64,000 nt of DNA from an uncultured Alphaproteobacteria bacterium (GTDB lineage: Bacteria; Pseudomonadota; Alphaproteobacteria; HIMB59; GCA-002718135), in NCBI GenBank assembly GCA_902614395.1, contig CACMKW010000006.1:1-64000 (forward strand), written 5' to 3'. The position numbers and the translations under genes were made by a program. Below, in pieces: positions 19,663 to 28,261 of the stretch. Within the stretch, counting starts at the first letter, position 1. Every line of letters starts with the position of its first letter. The notes beneath the pieces were generated by a model. That model was not told where the DNA came from and searched no databases. It saw only the letters and a list, made by a program, of their open reading frames with translations.

Positions 19663-20260
19663 AAAAAAAGAAGATATTCTTATAAAAGCTAAAAAAATTG
19701 TATCAATTGAAGGCTGGTCATCAGAAATATTTTCAAAATTACAAAAACAAAATATAGAAAAAAATGATTTTTTCTATTTTTTTCCTGATGGATATAAAGA
19801 TTTATTAGAATATGCCCTACAAAATATTAATGAAAAACTTGAATTTAAATTAAAAAAAATTAATTTAATTAATTTTCCAATTAACAAAAGAATAAAAAAA
19901 ATATTATTATTACGATTTGATATATTAAATGAAGATAAAGAATTTTATAAAAAGACTTTTAATCATCTTTTGCTGCCCACTAATAATAAAATATCCAAAA
20001 AGAGTTTATACAATTCGGTTAATACAATGTGGTATTTAGCTGGAGATAATTCAACAGATTTCAATTTTTATACAAAAAGACTTATCTTATCAGGAGTATA
20101 TACCAATGCCTTATTCGTTTTTTTTTCAAAAGAAATGAAGTATGTTGAAGAAAACATTGATAAAAATCTTAAGAGAATATCGAAAATTCCAAAAATTAAG
20201 GAAAGAATATCTTTTGTTAAAAATAATGCTCCTAAATTTTTAAAAAGTTTTTTAGCTTAA
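19643..20260 (+). CDS. COQ9-family ubiquinone biosynthesis protein
   Basis: The 205-residue protein has a TetR-like helical N-terminus and, around residues 130-155, the COQ9 signature WYLAGDNSTDFNFYTKRLIL. In mitochondria COQ9 binds a lipid and presents ubiquinone intermediates to the COQ7 hydroxylase; the bacterial family is TIGR02396, 'rpsU-divergently transcribed'. Here def lies between it and rpsU, but the divergent layout remains. It overlaps def by 20 bases. It is not a true TetR regulator, as no convincing DNA-recognition helix stands out. Confidence 0.85.
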   Translation: MNKTENKKKEDILIKAKKIVSIEGWSSEIFSKLQKQNIEKNDFFYFFPDGYKDLLEYALQNINEKLEFKLKKINLINFPINKRIKKILLLRFDILNEDKEFYKKTFNHLLLPTNNKISKKSLYNSVNTMWYLAGDNSTDFNFYTKRLILSGVYTNALFVFFSKEMKYVEENIDKNLKRISKIPKIKERISFVKNNAPKFLKSFLA

Positions 20261-20457
20261 GCTATACTATCTGGCTCTAATTTATTTTGAATTTCTAATA
20301 TTTTATCTTTTAGGATTAACTTTCTTTTTTTTAATCTTTGAATTTGTAAAAAATCTACAGTATTTTTTTCTTGAAGCCTAATAAGTATTTCATCAAGATC
20401 TCTATGTTCTTGTTCAAAATTTTTTAAAATTTCTATAAGTTTGTTTATGTCATCCAT
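20257..20457 (-). CDS. YdcH-like DUF465 protein
   Basis: The ORF track starts this at 20529, but that overlaps pfk and adds a hydrophobic stretch foreign to the family. The ATG at 20457 gives a 66-residue protein, MDDINKLIEILKN..., that fits DUF465. The signature is visible: LEQEHRDLD-like EQEHRDLDEIL, then DFLQIQRLKKRKLILKDKI. The protein is a short helical hairpin, probably cytoplasmic, of unknown function. It is a single gene; its stop shares TTAA with the COQ9-family gene. Confidence 0.85.
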   Translation of the reverse strand: MDDINKLIEILKNFEQEHRDLDEILIRLQEKNTVDFLQIQRLKKRKLILKDKILEIQNKLEPDSIA

Positions 20458-20501
20458 GAAAATAAATAAGTAAAAATATAATAATAGTATATAAACGCCC
20501 T

Positions 20502-21587
20502 GTGGTAAAAAAAATAGCAATTTTAACAAGTGGAGGAGATTGTGCAGGTTTAAATGCAGTAATTAGAGCTGTTACATTAAGAGCACATAACAAGTACAAT
20601 TGGGAAGTTTATGGAATAAAAGATGGAACATTAGGCTTGTTGAAAGAACCACTTGACGTTATCAAATTAAATCCGAAAAATTTTGAGGGTAGCTTAATGA
20701 GGATGGGTGGAACTTTTTTGGGATCAAATAACAAAGGCAACCCTTTTAAAAAAATTATAAGGAATGGAAAAAAAATTGATTCATCTGATTTAGTTATAGA
20801 AGGTTTTAAAAAACTAGGAATTGATGCTCTAATTGGTATTGGTGGTGATGGAAGTTTGAAAATTCTTCAAAGTATAACAAAAAAAGGAAATATAAATTTT
20901 GTAGGTATTCCAAAGACTATTGATAATGATGTAAAGCATAATGAACTATCCATAGGTTATGATACTGCAGTTGACGTAGCAACAAATGCTTTAGATATGC
21001 TTCAACCAACAGCAGCAAGCCATAGAAGAGTAATGATTTTAGAAGTAATGGGTAGAGATGCAGGCCACATTGCTTTGAATGCAGGAATTGCTGGAGGAGC
21101 AGATATTATTTTGATTCCTGAGATTCAATATTCAATAAAATCTATTGCTGATCATATTGAAAAACTTAGATCTAAAGGAAGAAATCATGCATTAATTGTT
21201 GTTGCAGAAGCTGTAAAAAAAGAAAACGGTAAAAAAGCTACAGTGAAATATGTTGATGGAGAAGTGCGCCTTGGAGGAATAGGAAATTATCTTGGTGATG
21301 AAATCTATAAAATAACAGACTCTGAAACAAGAGTTACAGTTTTGGGACATGTTCAAAGAGGTGCTCAACCAACCCACAGAGATCGTTTAATTGCAAGTGC
21401 CTTTGGAGTTTATGCTGTTGATTTAATTGCAAAGAAAAAATTTAATAGAGTAGTTGTATGGAAAGATAGAGGAGTACAAGATTTGATGCTTAGTCAAGTC
21501 GCTGGATACTCAAAAACTGTCCAAAAAAATGATCCTTTAATTAAAGTAGCTGAAGGTCTTGGAATTTATATTGGTGAACTAAATTAG
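20502..21587 (+). CDS. pfkA: 6-phosphofructokinase (PfkA family)
   Basis: The enzyme phosphorylates fructose 6-phosphate, the committed step of Embden-Meyerhof glycolysis. Seen: AILTSGGDCAGLNAVIRA, IGGDGSLKIL (residues 113-122) and PKTIDNDV (137-144). Known: Gly in GGDG indicates ATP use, while PPi enzymes usually have Asp there (GGDD); the Lys in PKTIDND occurs in both PPi and some ATP enzymes. ATP is therefore more likely, not proven. The GTG start (MVKKIAIL) fits the family N-terminus. The 361 residues are slightly longer than E. coli PfkA. Confidence 0.95.
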   Translation: MVKKIAILTSGGDCAGLNAVIRAVTLRAHNKYNWEVYGIKDGTLGLLKEPLDVIKLNPKNFEGSLMRMGGTFLGSNNKGNPFKKIIRNGKKIDSSDLVIEGFKKLGIDALIGIGGDGSLKILQSITKKGNINFVGIPKTIDNDVKHNELSIGYDTAVDVATNALDMLQPTAASHRRVMILEVMGRDAGHIALNAGIAGGADIILIPEIQYSIKSIADHIEKLRSKGRNHALIVVAEAVKKENGKKATVKYVDGEVRLGGIGNYLGDEIYKITDSETRVTVLGHVQRGAQPTHRDRLIASAFGVYAVDLIAKKKFNRVVVWKDRGVQDLMLSQVAGYSKTVQKNDPLIKVAEGLGIYIGELN

Positions 21588-22342
21588 AAATTTCCTAATT
21601 TTTTCCAGATAAATGCATAAATCTTTAAAGGCAAATATCTCATTATTTTTACAGAAAAAACCAAAATAAAAGGAAAATATATTTCAAATTTGTATTTACC
21701 AGTTAAACCTTCAAAGATTTTTTTTGCAGCATAACTTGCAGGTTTTAAAAAAGGCATTTTAAAAGAATTTAACTTCGTTGACTCAGTATCTATGAAACCT
21801 GGATTAATGACTGAAATTTTTATATTTAATTTTTTAAAATCAAAATATAAACTTTCTACTAAATTTAGTTGTGCTGCTTTGGTCATACCATAAGCACCTG
21901 CTGTCGGCATCCCTCTGTATCCAACTGGTGAAGAAACTATAGATATTAAATTATCTCTACCCTTCATATAATTTTTCAAAACATCTATGCAATTTATTGT
22001 TCCATTTAAATTAACATCTATTAATAAATTATAATTATTTATATCAAATTCTTGATTCTTGTTGGGTGAGTAAGCGGTTGCATTTAGAAGAGCAATATTA
22101 ATTTTTGATATTTCGTTTTCTATGTAAGCAATGGTACTTTTAACTTCACCGTACTTACTTACGTCACAAGCCATATAGTAGATTTCTTTATTACTTGTTA
22201 TATTTTTTAATTTTTCGACAGCTTTTTTTAATTTGTCTTCATTTCTTGAGGAAATTATAACCCTCCAATTTTCTTCTAAGAATTTTTGTGCAACAGCAAA
22301 ACCAATTCCAGAAGATCCACCAGTAATCCAAATAGTTTGCAA
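21584..22342 (-). CDS. Short-chain dehydrogenase/reductase
   Basis: The 252-residue classical SDR has the cofactor motif TGGSSGIGFAV near the N-terminus, an LNATAY segment, a Ser in VSSPVGYRG, and the catalytic YGMTK. The start is ATG. A hydrophobic C-terminal stretch (FEIYFPFILVFSVKIMRYLP) suggests membrane contact, as in lipid-acting SDRs. The substrate is unknown. It follows the DUF6134 gene without a gap, in a run of ctaA, SDR, DUF6134, SDR. Confidence 0.9.
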   Translation of the reverse strand: MQTIWITGGSSGIGFAVAQKFLEENWRVIISSRNEDKLKKAVEKLKNITSNKEIYYMACDVSKYGEVKSTIAYIENEISKINIALLNATAYSPNKNQEFDINNYNLLIDVNLNGTINCIDVLKNYMKGRDNLISIVSSPVGYRGMPTAGAYGMTKAAQLNLVESLYFDFKKLNIKISVINPGFIDTESTKLNSFKMPFLKPASYAAKKIFEGLTGKYKFEIYFPFILVFSVKIMRYLPLKIYAFIWKKLGNF

Positions 22343-23026
22343 TTATTGACCCCAATCATTACGAATTATTGTTATAATATTTTTTTTATCATTAGGATTT
22401 TTGAATTCCATTTTCATGAGTTCTTTTTCAAAATACCAAAGTGTATATTCTGGGAATGGACCTTTATCTTTTGGATTTTTTGATGCATTAAAAATATACT
22501 TGTTAGCTAATATTTCAATGTCATTGATTTTTATTTTTTCATCTTCAAGTTGTTTTACTTGTATAGTTCTTACAATACCTTTTTGAGTATCGAATACTTC
22601 TTTTTCATTTAACATTTCAATATTCCAATAATTTAATGGTACTATATTTTTATCTAATTTTAATTCTCCATCCATACCACTAGCAATAAATAAATCATCT
22701 ACATCATTTCCAAGTATTTTATATTCTCGATCATCTTCAAAGTCTGTAAATCCATCTATTGATATAAATTCACCATTTGTCCAAGTTTCTTTAGTTTCTT
22801 GAAAAAATTTGTATGCAGGAAAAAATAAAACTTTTACATTTATCTTTAAGACTGAATGTATAATGACACTATCTTCATTTTCTTCAAATTTTGATATCAA
22901 GCTCCCTATATTTTTCTTTTTTCTAATAACATCATAACTTACCTCATTATCTTCTGGTATTGGAAATGGTTGACTAAAAACGCTAAAAGAAAAAACAGAT
23001 AAACAAATTATAAAGATATATTTCAC
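22343..23026 (-). CDS. Exported DUF6134-like protein
   Basis: The 227-residue protein has a clear signal peptide (MKYIFIICLSVFSFSVFSQP, likely cleaved near residue 18-19), then a beta-rich body with YDVIRKKKNIGSL and a late WYFEKELMKMEFK. This layout matches my recollection of DUF6134, a lipocalin-like exported family of unknown function. It overlaps the upstream SDR by 4 bases and abuts the downstream one, so it probably works with them. The periplasm is its likely location. Confidence 0.7.
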   Translation of the reverse strand: MKYIFIICLSVFSFSVFSQPFPIPEDNEVSYDVIRKKKNIGSLISKFEENEDSVIIHSVLKINVKVLFFPAYKFFQETKETWTNGEFISIDGFTDFEDDREYKILGNDVDDLFIASGMDGELKLDKNIVPLNYWNIEMLNEKEVFDTQKGIVRTIQVKQLEDEKIKINDIEILANKYIFNASKNPKDKGPFPEYTLWYFEKELMKMEFKNPNDKKNIITIIRNDWGQ

Positions 23027-23748
23027 GATTTAATTCTTAATGATGATCTTCCCCCATCTATATGAAATATTTGTCCAGTTATCCAACTATTTTTATCACT
23101 TAATAAAAAACTTCCAATATCAGAGAAGTCATCACCAGATCCAATTTTAGGTAGAGGATGCATATTTTCAATTGCTTTCTTAATAGTTTCATTGCTAATC
23201 AACTTTTGTGTCATTTTTGCGTCAGTTAAACTTGGTGCTATACAATTTACTTTGATTTTTGGAGCAAATTCAGCGGCTAAACTCAGAGTAAGCCCTTCAA
23301 TGGCACCTTTTGCCGTAGAGACTATTGTGTGATTAGTAAAGCCCTGTTTAACCGCAATAGTTGAATAAAGTAGAATACTACCAGTATTTTTAGCTAGAGT
23401 TTCTTGATTAAACTTAATTGCATTTACAGCGCTGAGTGTATTTATTTTAAAAGAATCAATAAAATCCTCATCTTTAGTCATTTTAAGAGGTTTTAAATTT
23501 ATAGATCCAACACAAAAAGCAATACCACATAATCGATCTTTATATTCTTCCGAAATACTTTTAACTTTATCAAAATCTAAAACATCACAAACTTTATATT
23601 TGCAACCAATTTCCTCAGATAATTGTTTTAATTCTGTCTCATTTCTAGAAATAATTATTGGATCATAATTATTGCTTTTCAGTTTTTTTGATAATGATTT
23701 TCCAATAGAACCTGTTCCCCCAAAGACAAATATATTTTTGTTAGACAT
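23023..23748 (-). CDS. SDR-fold protein lacking the catalytic Tyr
   Basis: The 241-residue protein has the SDR cofactor motif (VFGGTGSIGKSL) and a family-typical C-terminal half (KVNCIAPSLTDAKM). The usual YxxxK is altered: the segment reads HTIVSTAKGAIEG, which keeps the Lys but has Val where the Tyr belongs. The Ser before it (YSTIAV) remains. I recall a subgroup of bacterial SDRs with this same HxVxxxAKG pattern, so it may be a real family trait. Function is unknown; it might bind rather than reduce its ligand. It overlaps ctaA by 8 bases. Confidence 0.85.
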   Translation of the reverse strand: MSNKNIFVFGGTGSIGKSLSKKLKSNNYDPIIISRNETELKQLSEEIGCKYKVCDVLDFDKVKSISEEYKDRLCGIAFCVGSINLKPLKMTKDEDFIDSFKINTLSAVNAIKFNQETLAKNTGSILLYSTIAVKQGFTNHTIVSTAKGAIEGLTLSLAAEFAPKIKVNCIAPSLTDAKMTQKLISNETIKKAIENMHPLPKIGSGDDFSDIGSFLLSDKNSWITGQIFHIDGGRSSLRIKS

Positions 23749-24796
23749 TTTTAACCTTTCTAATTTTAACTTGATGATAACTTATTAATAAAGTTGATAA
23801 TAACAAAATTGAATTAGTTTGATGTAAACTTGCGACTGGTAAGTAAACATTGCTTAAAAGAGTAATGATGCCTAAAATTACTTGTAATGTTAGAAAGAAT
23901 AAGACTAAATACACAAGAGTACTTGAAACGTTTTTATTATCAAATTTAATAAATCTGAAACACACAAATAGGATATAAAAAAAAACAAAAATTGATAACC
24001 AGCGGTGGTTAAAATTTATTGCAACTGTATTTTCAAAAATATTATAAATACCTAAATCATCTATAATGTAATCATCAGGTATAATTTTTCCATTCATTAG
24101 CGGAAAAGTATTAAAAGATTGTCCAGAGTTGGTTCCTGCCATAAATCCACCTGTTGCAATTGTGATAAATATTAAGATTACAGCAATTAAAATATAAAAT
24201 TCAATTGTTTTTGGAGTAGATAAAAAACTTATATTAGAAGAATACCTATAATCCATTGATATCCATAATAGTATTGAGAAAATTATAAGAGCATTTAAAA
24301 GATGAAAAGTAAGTCTATAAGGGCTTACATACGGATTTTCAGTTAATCCACTCTTTACCATCCACCATCCAATAACCGCTTGAAACAAACCAAACACAAA
24401 AACAATACCAAGTCTTATATATAGTGACGATTGAATTTGCTTTTTAAAACTGAAATAAAATAAGGGTATTAAAAAGACAATTCCTATGGCTCTTGCAAAT
24501 ATTCTATGAAACCACTCCCACCAAAAAATATATTTAAACTCATTTAATGTCATATTTTTGTTAACTATTTTGTATTCTGGTGTTTGTTTATACATTTCGA
24601 ATACAGCCAACCAATTTTCTAAACTCAGTGGAGGAATTACACCTAAAATTGGTCGCCAGTCGGTCATAGAAAGTCCAGAGTCGGTTAACCTTGTTAAACC
24701 TCCTATTACTATAATTAATAAAACCATTGCTGTTATTGTTAATAGCCATATATAAATCGCAGGATTATAATATTTCAAAGTATTAGCGTAATTCAT
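23741..24796 (-). CDS. ctaA: Heme A synthase (CtaA/COX15)
   Basis: This inner-membrane enzyme oxidises the methyl group of heme O to a formyl group, giving heme A for cytochrome aa3 oxidase. Seen: about eight hydrophobic helices, GGLTRLTDSGLSMTDWRP, and the heme-ligand His regions WEWFHRIFAR, NFNHRWLSIF and SLHQTNSILLL. The 351 residues match the alphaproteobacterial/mitochondrial COX15 form. It heads the minus-strand run with two SDR genes and the DUF6134 gene, away from any cox operon in this window. Confidence 0.95.
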   Translation of the reverse strand: MNYANTLKYYNPAIYIWLLTITAMVLLIIVIGGLTRLTDSGLSMTDWRPILGVIPPLSLENWLAVFEMYKQTPEYKIVNKNMTLNEFKYIFWWEWFHRIFARAIGIVFLIPLFYFSFKKQIQSSLYIRLGIVFVFGLFQAVIGWWMVKSGLTENPYVSPYRLTFHLLNALIIFSILLWISMDYRYSSNISFLSTPKTIEFYILIAVILIFITIATGGFMAGTNSGQSFNTFPLMNGKIIPDDYIIDDLGIYNIFENTVAINFNHRWLSIFVFFYILFVCFRFIKFDNKNVSSTLVYLVLFFLTLQVILGIITLLSNVYLPVASLHQTNSILLLSTLLISYHQVKIRKVKNV

Positions 24797-24849
24797 TCAG
24801 AATATATATAATCCCTAGAAATAATAAAAAAAGTTGTTATTTTTCAGAT

Positions 24850-25860
24850 ATGACACAAAAAACTGATGTAGTAATTATAGGTGCAGGTCCAGTAGGCTTA
24901 TTTGCGGTATTTGAACTAGGTCTTTTAAATATAAAATGTCATTTAGTTGATAATTTAGATAAAGTTGGAGGTCAGTGCGCTGAATTGTACCCTGAAAAAC
25001 CAATTTATGATATTCCCTCAAGACCAGTTGTAACAGGACAAGAATTAACTGACGAATTAATTAAACAGATAAACCCATTTAAACCTAAATTTCATCTCAA
25101 CCAACAAGTTGAGAAAATTGCTAAAACAGAATATGGTTGGATTGTAGAGACCAATATAGGTACAAAATTAGAAGCAAAATGTATAGTAGTGGCAGCAGGG
25201 GCAGGAAGTTTTGTACCCCGAAAACCTCCGATTGAGAATATTGAGAGTTTCGAAAACAAGAGTGTTTTTTATGCAATTCGAGATAAATCAATATTTAAGA
25301 ATAAAAAACTCCTAATTGCAGGAGGAGGTGATTCTGCTTTGGATTGGACAAATGAACTATCTAAGAGTTCCAATGTAACTCTAATACATAGAAGAAAAGA
25401 GTTTAGGGCAGCACCTGATTCCGTTTCAAAAATGCAAGAATTAGAAGCAAAAGGAAAAGTTAAATTTTTAAAGGGCCAAATAAAAAAGATTTCAAAAATT
25501 AAAGATAGTAGAATAATGCTAGAATACAAAAATGATGATGAAAAATTAAATATTGAAGTAGATTATCTTCTACCATTTTTTGGTTTAAAAATGGAACTAG
25601 GCCCAATTGCGAAATGGGGTCTAAACTTGCACGAAAACTTAATTAAAGTGGACACTGAAAAATTTGAAACTTCTACACCTTCAATCTTTGCGATTGGCGA
25701 CATAAATTGGTACCCAGGAAAACTTAAGCTTATTCTATCAGGATTTCACGAGTCTGCCTTAATGGCTCAAGAAGTATTCAAGTATTGTTTTCCTGATAAG
25801 AAAAACATTTTTAGATACACAACATCTTCCAAAGAACTTCAAAAAAAACTAGGCGTTTAA
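24850..25860 (+). CDS. Ferredoxin-NADP reductase, thioredoxin-reductase-like
   Basis: The 336-residue flavoprotein has VVIIGAGPVGLFAVFELG for FAD and IAGGGDSALDW for NADP(H), and lacks the CxxC of thioredoxin reductase. VGGQCAELYPEKPIYDIPS is typical of type 2 ferredoxin-NADP+ reductases of the TrxR-like group. It moves electrons between NADPH and ferredoxin. The one-base overlap (TAATG) with the ferredoxin gene supports that partner directly. Confidence 0.92.
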   Translation: MTQKTDVVIIGAGPVGLFAVFELGLLNIKCHLVDNLDKVGGQCAELYPEKPIYDIPSRPVVTGQELTDELIKQINPFKPKFHLNQQVEKIAKTEYGWIVETNIGTKLEAKCIVVAAGAGSFVPRKPPIENIESFENKSVFYAIRDKSIFKNKKLLIAGGGDSALDWTNELSKSSNVTLIHRRKEFRAAPDSVSKMQELEAKGKVKFLKGQIKKISKIKDSRIMLEYKNDDEKLNIEVDYLLPFFGLKMELGPIAKWGLNLHENLIKVDTEKFETSTPSIFAIGDINWYPGKLKLILSGFHESALMAQEVFKYCFPDKKNIFRYTTSSKELQKKLGV

Positions 25861-26171
25861 TGCCAAAGTTAATAATCACAGATAGATCAGGTAAAAAGTC
25901 TGAAATTGAATATGATAGTAATTTTACATTAATGGAAATCCTTAGAGACAATGGCTACGATATTGAAGCTTCCTGTGGAGGATGTTGTGCTTGTGCAACA
26001 TGTCATGTTTATATTGATGAAAAATGGATGAATAAGTTGAAAAATATAGATGATGATGAAGAATCTATGCTAGATCAAGCTTTTGATGTTAAAAATAATT
26101 CCAGATTATCTTGTCAAATTAACCTTTCTGAAGAGCTTGATGGATTAGAGATAGAAATTGCACCAGAATAG
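25860..26171 (+). CDS. [2Fe-2S] ferredoxin, adrenodoxin type
   Basis: The 103-residue ferredoxin has the cluster ligands in the spacing C-x5-C-x2-C (Cys39, Cys45, Cys48) and a fourth Cys in SRLSCQINL, about residue 85. The H of CHVYI after Cys48 is typical of adrenodoxin/ISC-type ferredoxins. It likely accepts electrons from the coupled reductase and serves iron-sulfur assembly or a monooxygenase. An extra Cys pair (42, 43) sits in the loop. Confidence 0.95.
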   Translation: MPKLIITDRSGKKSEIEYDSNFTLMEILRDNGYDIEASCGGCCACATCHVYIDEKWMNKLKNIDDDEESMLDQAFDVKNNSRLSCQINLSEELDGLEIEIAPE

Positions 26172-26173
26172 TA

Positions 26174-26212
26174 TTGACATAAACTATTAATTTGCATACA
26201 AACAGTTTGTAT
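26174..26212 (+). promoter_or_regulatory. Promoter -35 with overlapping palindromic operator for the MarR gene
   Basis: A perfect TTGACA lies at 26174-26179. Downstream, 26196-26212 is the odd-length palindrome ATACAAAC-A-GTTTGTAT, with two perfect 8-base arms, 7 bases before the MarR start codon. A -10 element about 16 bases after the -35 box would fall inside the left arm. MarR dimers bind such palindromes, so autorepression is the natural reading. The -10 itself is weak (ATACAA). Confidence 0.65.
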
Positions 26213-26219
26213 AAAAACT

Positions 26220-26681
26220 ATGGCAGACACTTCTCTTAATGAGAATAGATTAGCATTATTAATTTGGCAAACATCAAACTTATGGCAATCTAAAGTAAGG
26301 CATAAATTAAGAGATAGTGAAATCACATTAAATGAATATCTTATTCTCGAGACAATTTATTTATTACAGCAAGAAAACATAAATATTACGCAACAGGATA
26401 TATGTAAAAATGCATCTATTGATAGATCAGTTGTTAGTTTGCGAGTTTCTAAACTAGAAGAAAAGAAGTTAATACTAAAACAGCAGCCACAAGATAAAAG
26501 ATCTGATAGTTTAATTCTAAGTGAATCAGGGAATGATTTAATTAATAATATTATTGATAATATTTTAGAGTTAGAAAATGAATTATTTGATAAATTAGGA
26601 TCTGAAATTTTTAATTTCACAAATTCATTAAAGTTGTTATTGGGTAAAAAAATTAGAATTAGAGCAAAATTAAATGATTGA
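26220..26681 (+). CDS. MarR-family transcriptional regulator
   Basis: The 153-residue winged-helix protein fits MarR in length and layout: an N-terminal helix, then NITQQDICKNASIDRSVVSLRVSKLEEKKLI as helix-turn-helix and recognition helix, a QQPQDKRSDSLILSESG wing with the conserved Asp-Lys-Arg, and C-terminal dimerisation helices. Binding to the palindrome just upstream is likely. It overlaps lysS by 8 bases, so the repressor and a tRNA synthetase share a transcript. No ligand can be inferred. Confidence 0.9.
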   Translation: MADTSLNENRLALLIWQTSNLWQSKVRHKLRDSEITLNEYLILETIYLLQQENINITQQDICKNASIDRSVVSLRVSKLEEKKLILKQQPQDKRSDSLILSESGNDLINNIIDNILELENELFDKLGSEIFNFTNSLKLLLGKKIRIRAKLND

Positions 26682-28257
26682 TCAAGAATTAGTACAATCC
26701 TTAAAAGCCTGGCCTTTTAAAGAAGCATTACAAATCATTAAAAAAAATGGTGGTTTACAAAATTTTAAAATTCCATCTAAGGGATATGTATTACTAGAAA
26801 CTGGTTATGGTCCCTCTGGTTTACCTCATATTGGAACTTTTGGTGAAGTTGTAAGAACATCAATGGTAAAAAATGCATTTAGCTCTATAATTGAATGCCC
26901 AACAAGATTAATCACATTTTCTGATGACATGGATGGATTAAGAAAAGTTCCTGAAAACGTTCCAAATAAAGAAATGTTAGAAAAATTTATAGGTAAGCCA
27001 CTTACTTCTATCCCAGATCCATTTGGTAAATTTGAAAGTTTTGGACACCATAATAATGCAAAACTAAGAAGTTTTTTAGATGAATTTAATTTTGACTATG
27101 AGTTTGTTAGCTCAACAGAAAAATATCAAAATGGTGATTTTAATGAAACAATACTAAGTATATTTGAAAACTATTTAAAAATATTAGATATTATTCTACC
27201 AACCTTAAGGGCAGAGAGAAAAGAAACTTATAGTCCATTTCTTCCAATAAGTGAAAGTTCAGGTGAGGTACTTCAGGTAAAAATTGAAGAATATAAAATG
27301 GATTCGAAAACAATTATTTACAAAGATCCATCTTTAGACAAGTTAGTTGAAACAGAGGTAATTAATGGAAAATGTAAATTACAATGGAAGGTCGATTGGG
27401 CAATGAGATGGATGTCTTTTGATGTTGATTATGAAATGTGCGGTAAAGATCTTACTGAAAGTGTTGATTTAGGATCCAAGATTTGTAGAGTATTAAATAA
27501 AAAACCACCCACTAATCTAATTTATGAAATGTTTTTAGATGAAAAGGGTGAAAAAATTTCTAAGTCAGTGGGAAATGGCATTAGCGTAGATGAGTGGCTA
27601 CGTTATGCTTCTCCTGAGAGTCTTGCACTTTATATGTTCCAAAAACCAAAATCAGCAAAAAAACTTCACTTTGATGTTATTCCTAAAACTGTAGATGATT
27701 ATCTTTCTCATTATAATGCATACTCAAGTTTAGATAAAAATAAACAGTATGATAATCCAATTTGGCATATTCATTCAGGAAAACCTAAAGAATTTAAATC
27801 AGAAATAAATTTCAATACTCTTACTAACCTTGTAAATGTCTCTAATTCAAAAGATAAAAAAGTAATATGGTCTTTTATTAATAAATATGATGATAATATT
27901 AATGCCGATAACAATCCTGAATTTGACCGTCTTATAGACTTTGCACTAAATTACTATGAAGATTTTATTTTGCCTAAAAAGAAATTTTTAGAGATTGATA
28001 GTAGTAATAAAGAAGTATTTATTGATATTATTAATGTTTTAGAAAATGAGGTTAATGAAAACAGTTCATCTGAAGACATTCAAACATTATTATACGAAGT
28101 AGGTAAAAAGCATGAATTTGAAAACTTAAAAGATTTTTTTAAACTAGTATATCAAGTTATGCTTGGTCAGGATCAAGGGCCTAGATTAGGATCATTTTTT
28201 AAATTATTTGGTTTAAGAGAAACTATTGATTATCTAAAAAAATTAATAGATAATTAA
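26674..28257 (+). CDS. lysS: Lysyl-tRNA synthetase, class I
   Basis: The 527-residue class I enzyme charges tRNA-Lys with lysine. The class I signatures are present: GPSGLPHIGTFGE, the HIGH motif near residue 55, and KISKSVGN as KMSKS. It is unrelated to the class II LysRS of most bacteria; class I LysRS is usual in archaea and alphaproteobacteria, so it is not in itself a sign of recent transfer. It starts inside the end of the MarR gene and is followed after 4 bases by pyrD. Confidence 0.96.
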   Translation: MIDQELVQSLKAWPFKEALQIIKKNGGLQNFKIPSKGYVLLETGYGPSGLPHIGTFGEVVRTSMVKNAFSSIIECPTRLITFSDDMDGLRKVPENVPNKEMLEKFIGKPLTSIPDPFGKFESFGHHNNAKLRSFLDEFNFDYEFVSSTEKYQNGDFNETILSIFENYLKILDIILPTLRAERKETYSPFLPISESSGEVLQVKIEEYKMDSKTIIYKDPSLDKLVETEVINGKCKLQWKVDWAMRWMSFDVDYEMCGKDLTESVDLGSKICRVLNKKPPTNLIYEMFLDEKGEKISKSVGNGISVDEWLRYASPESLALYMFQKPKSAKKLHFDVIPKTVDDYLSHYNAYSSLDKNKQYDNPIWHIHSGKPKEFKSEINFNTLTNLVNVSNSKDKKVIWSFINKYDDNINADNNPEFDRLIDFALNYYEDFILPKKKFLEIDSSNKEVFIDIINVLENEVNENSSSEDIQTLLYEVGKKHEFENLKDFFKLVYQVMLGQDQGPRLGSFFKLFGLRETIDYLKKLIDN

Positions 28258-28261
28258 TTTA

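Noticed and set aside
20458-20529. Upstream extension of the DUF465 ORF (MLKLLFFLPQGVY...).
   Set aside because: It overlaps the pfk start and adds a hydrophobic stretch not found in the YdcH family; the ATG at 20457 gives the expected length.
26674-28257. Class I lysyl-tRNA synthetase as evidence of transfer from archaea.
   Set aside because: This class is standard in alphaproteobacteria, and base composition matches the neighbours.
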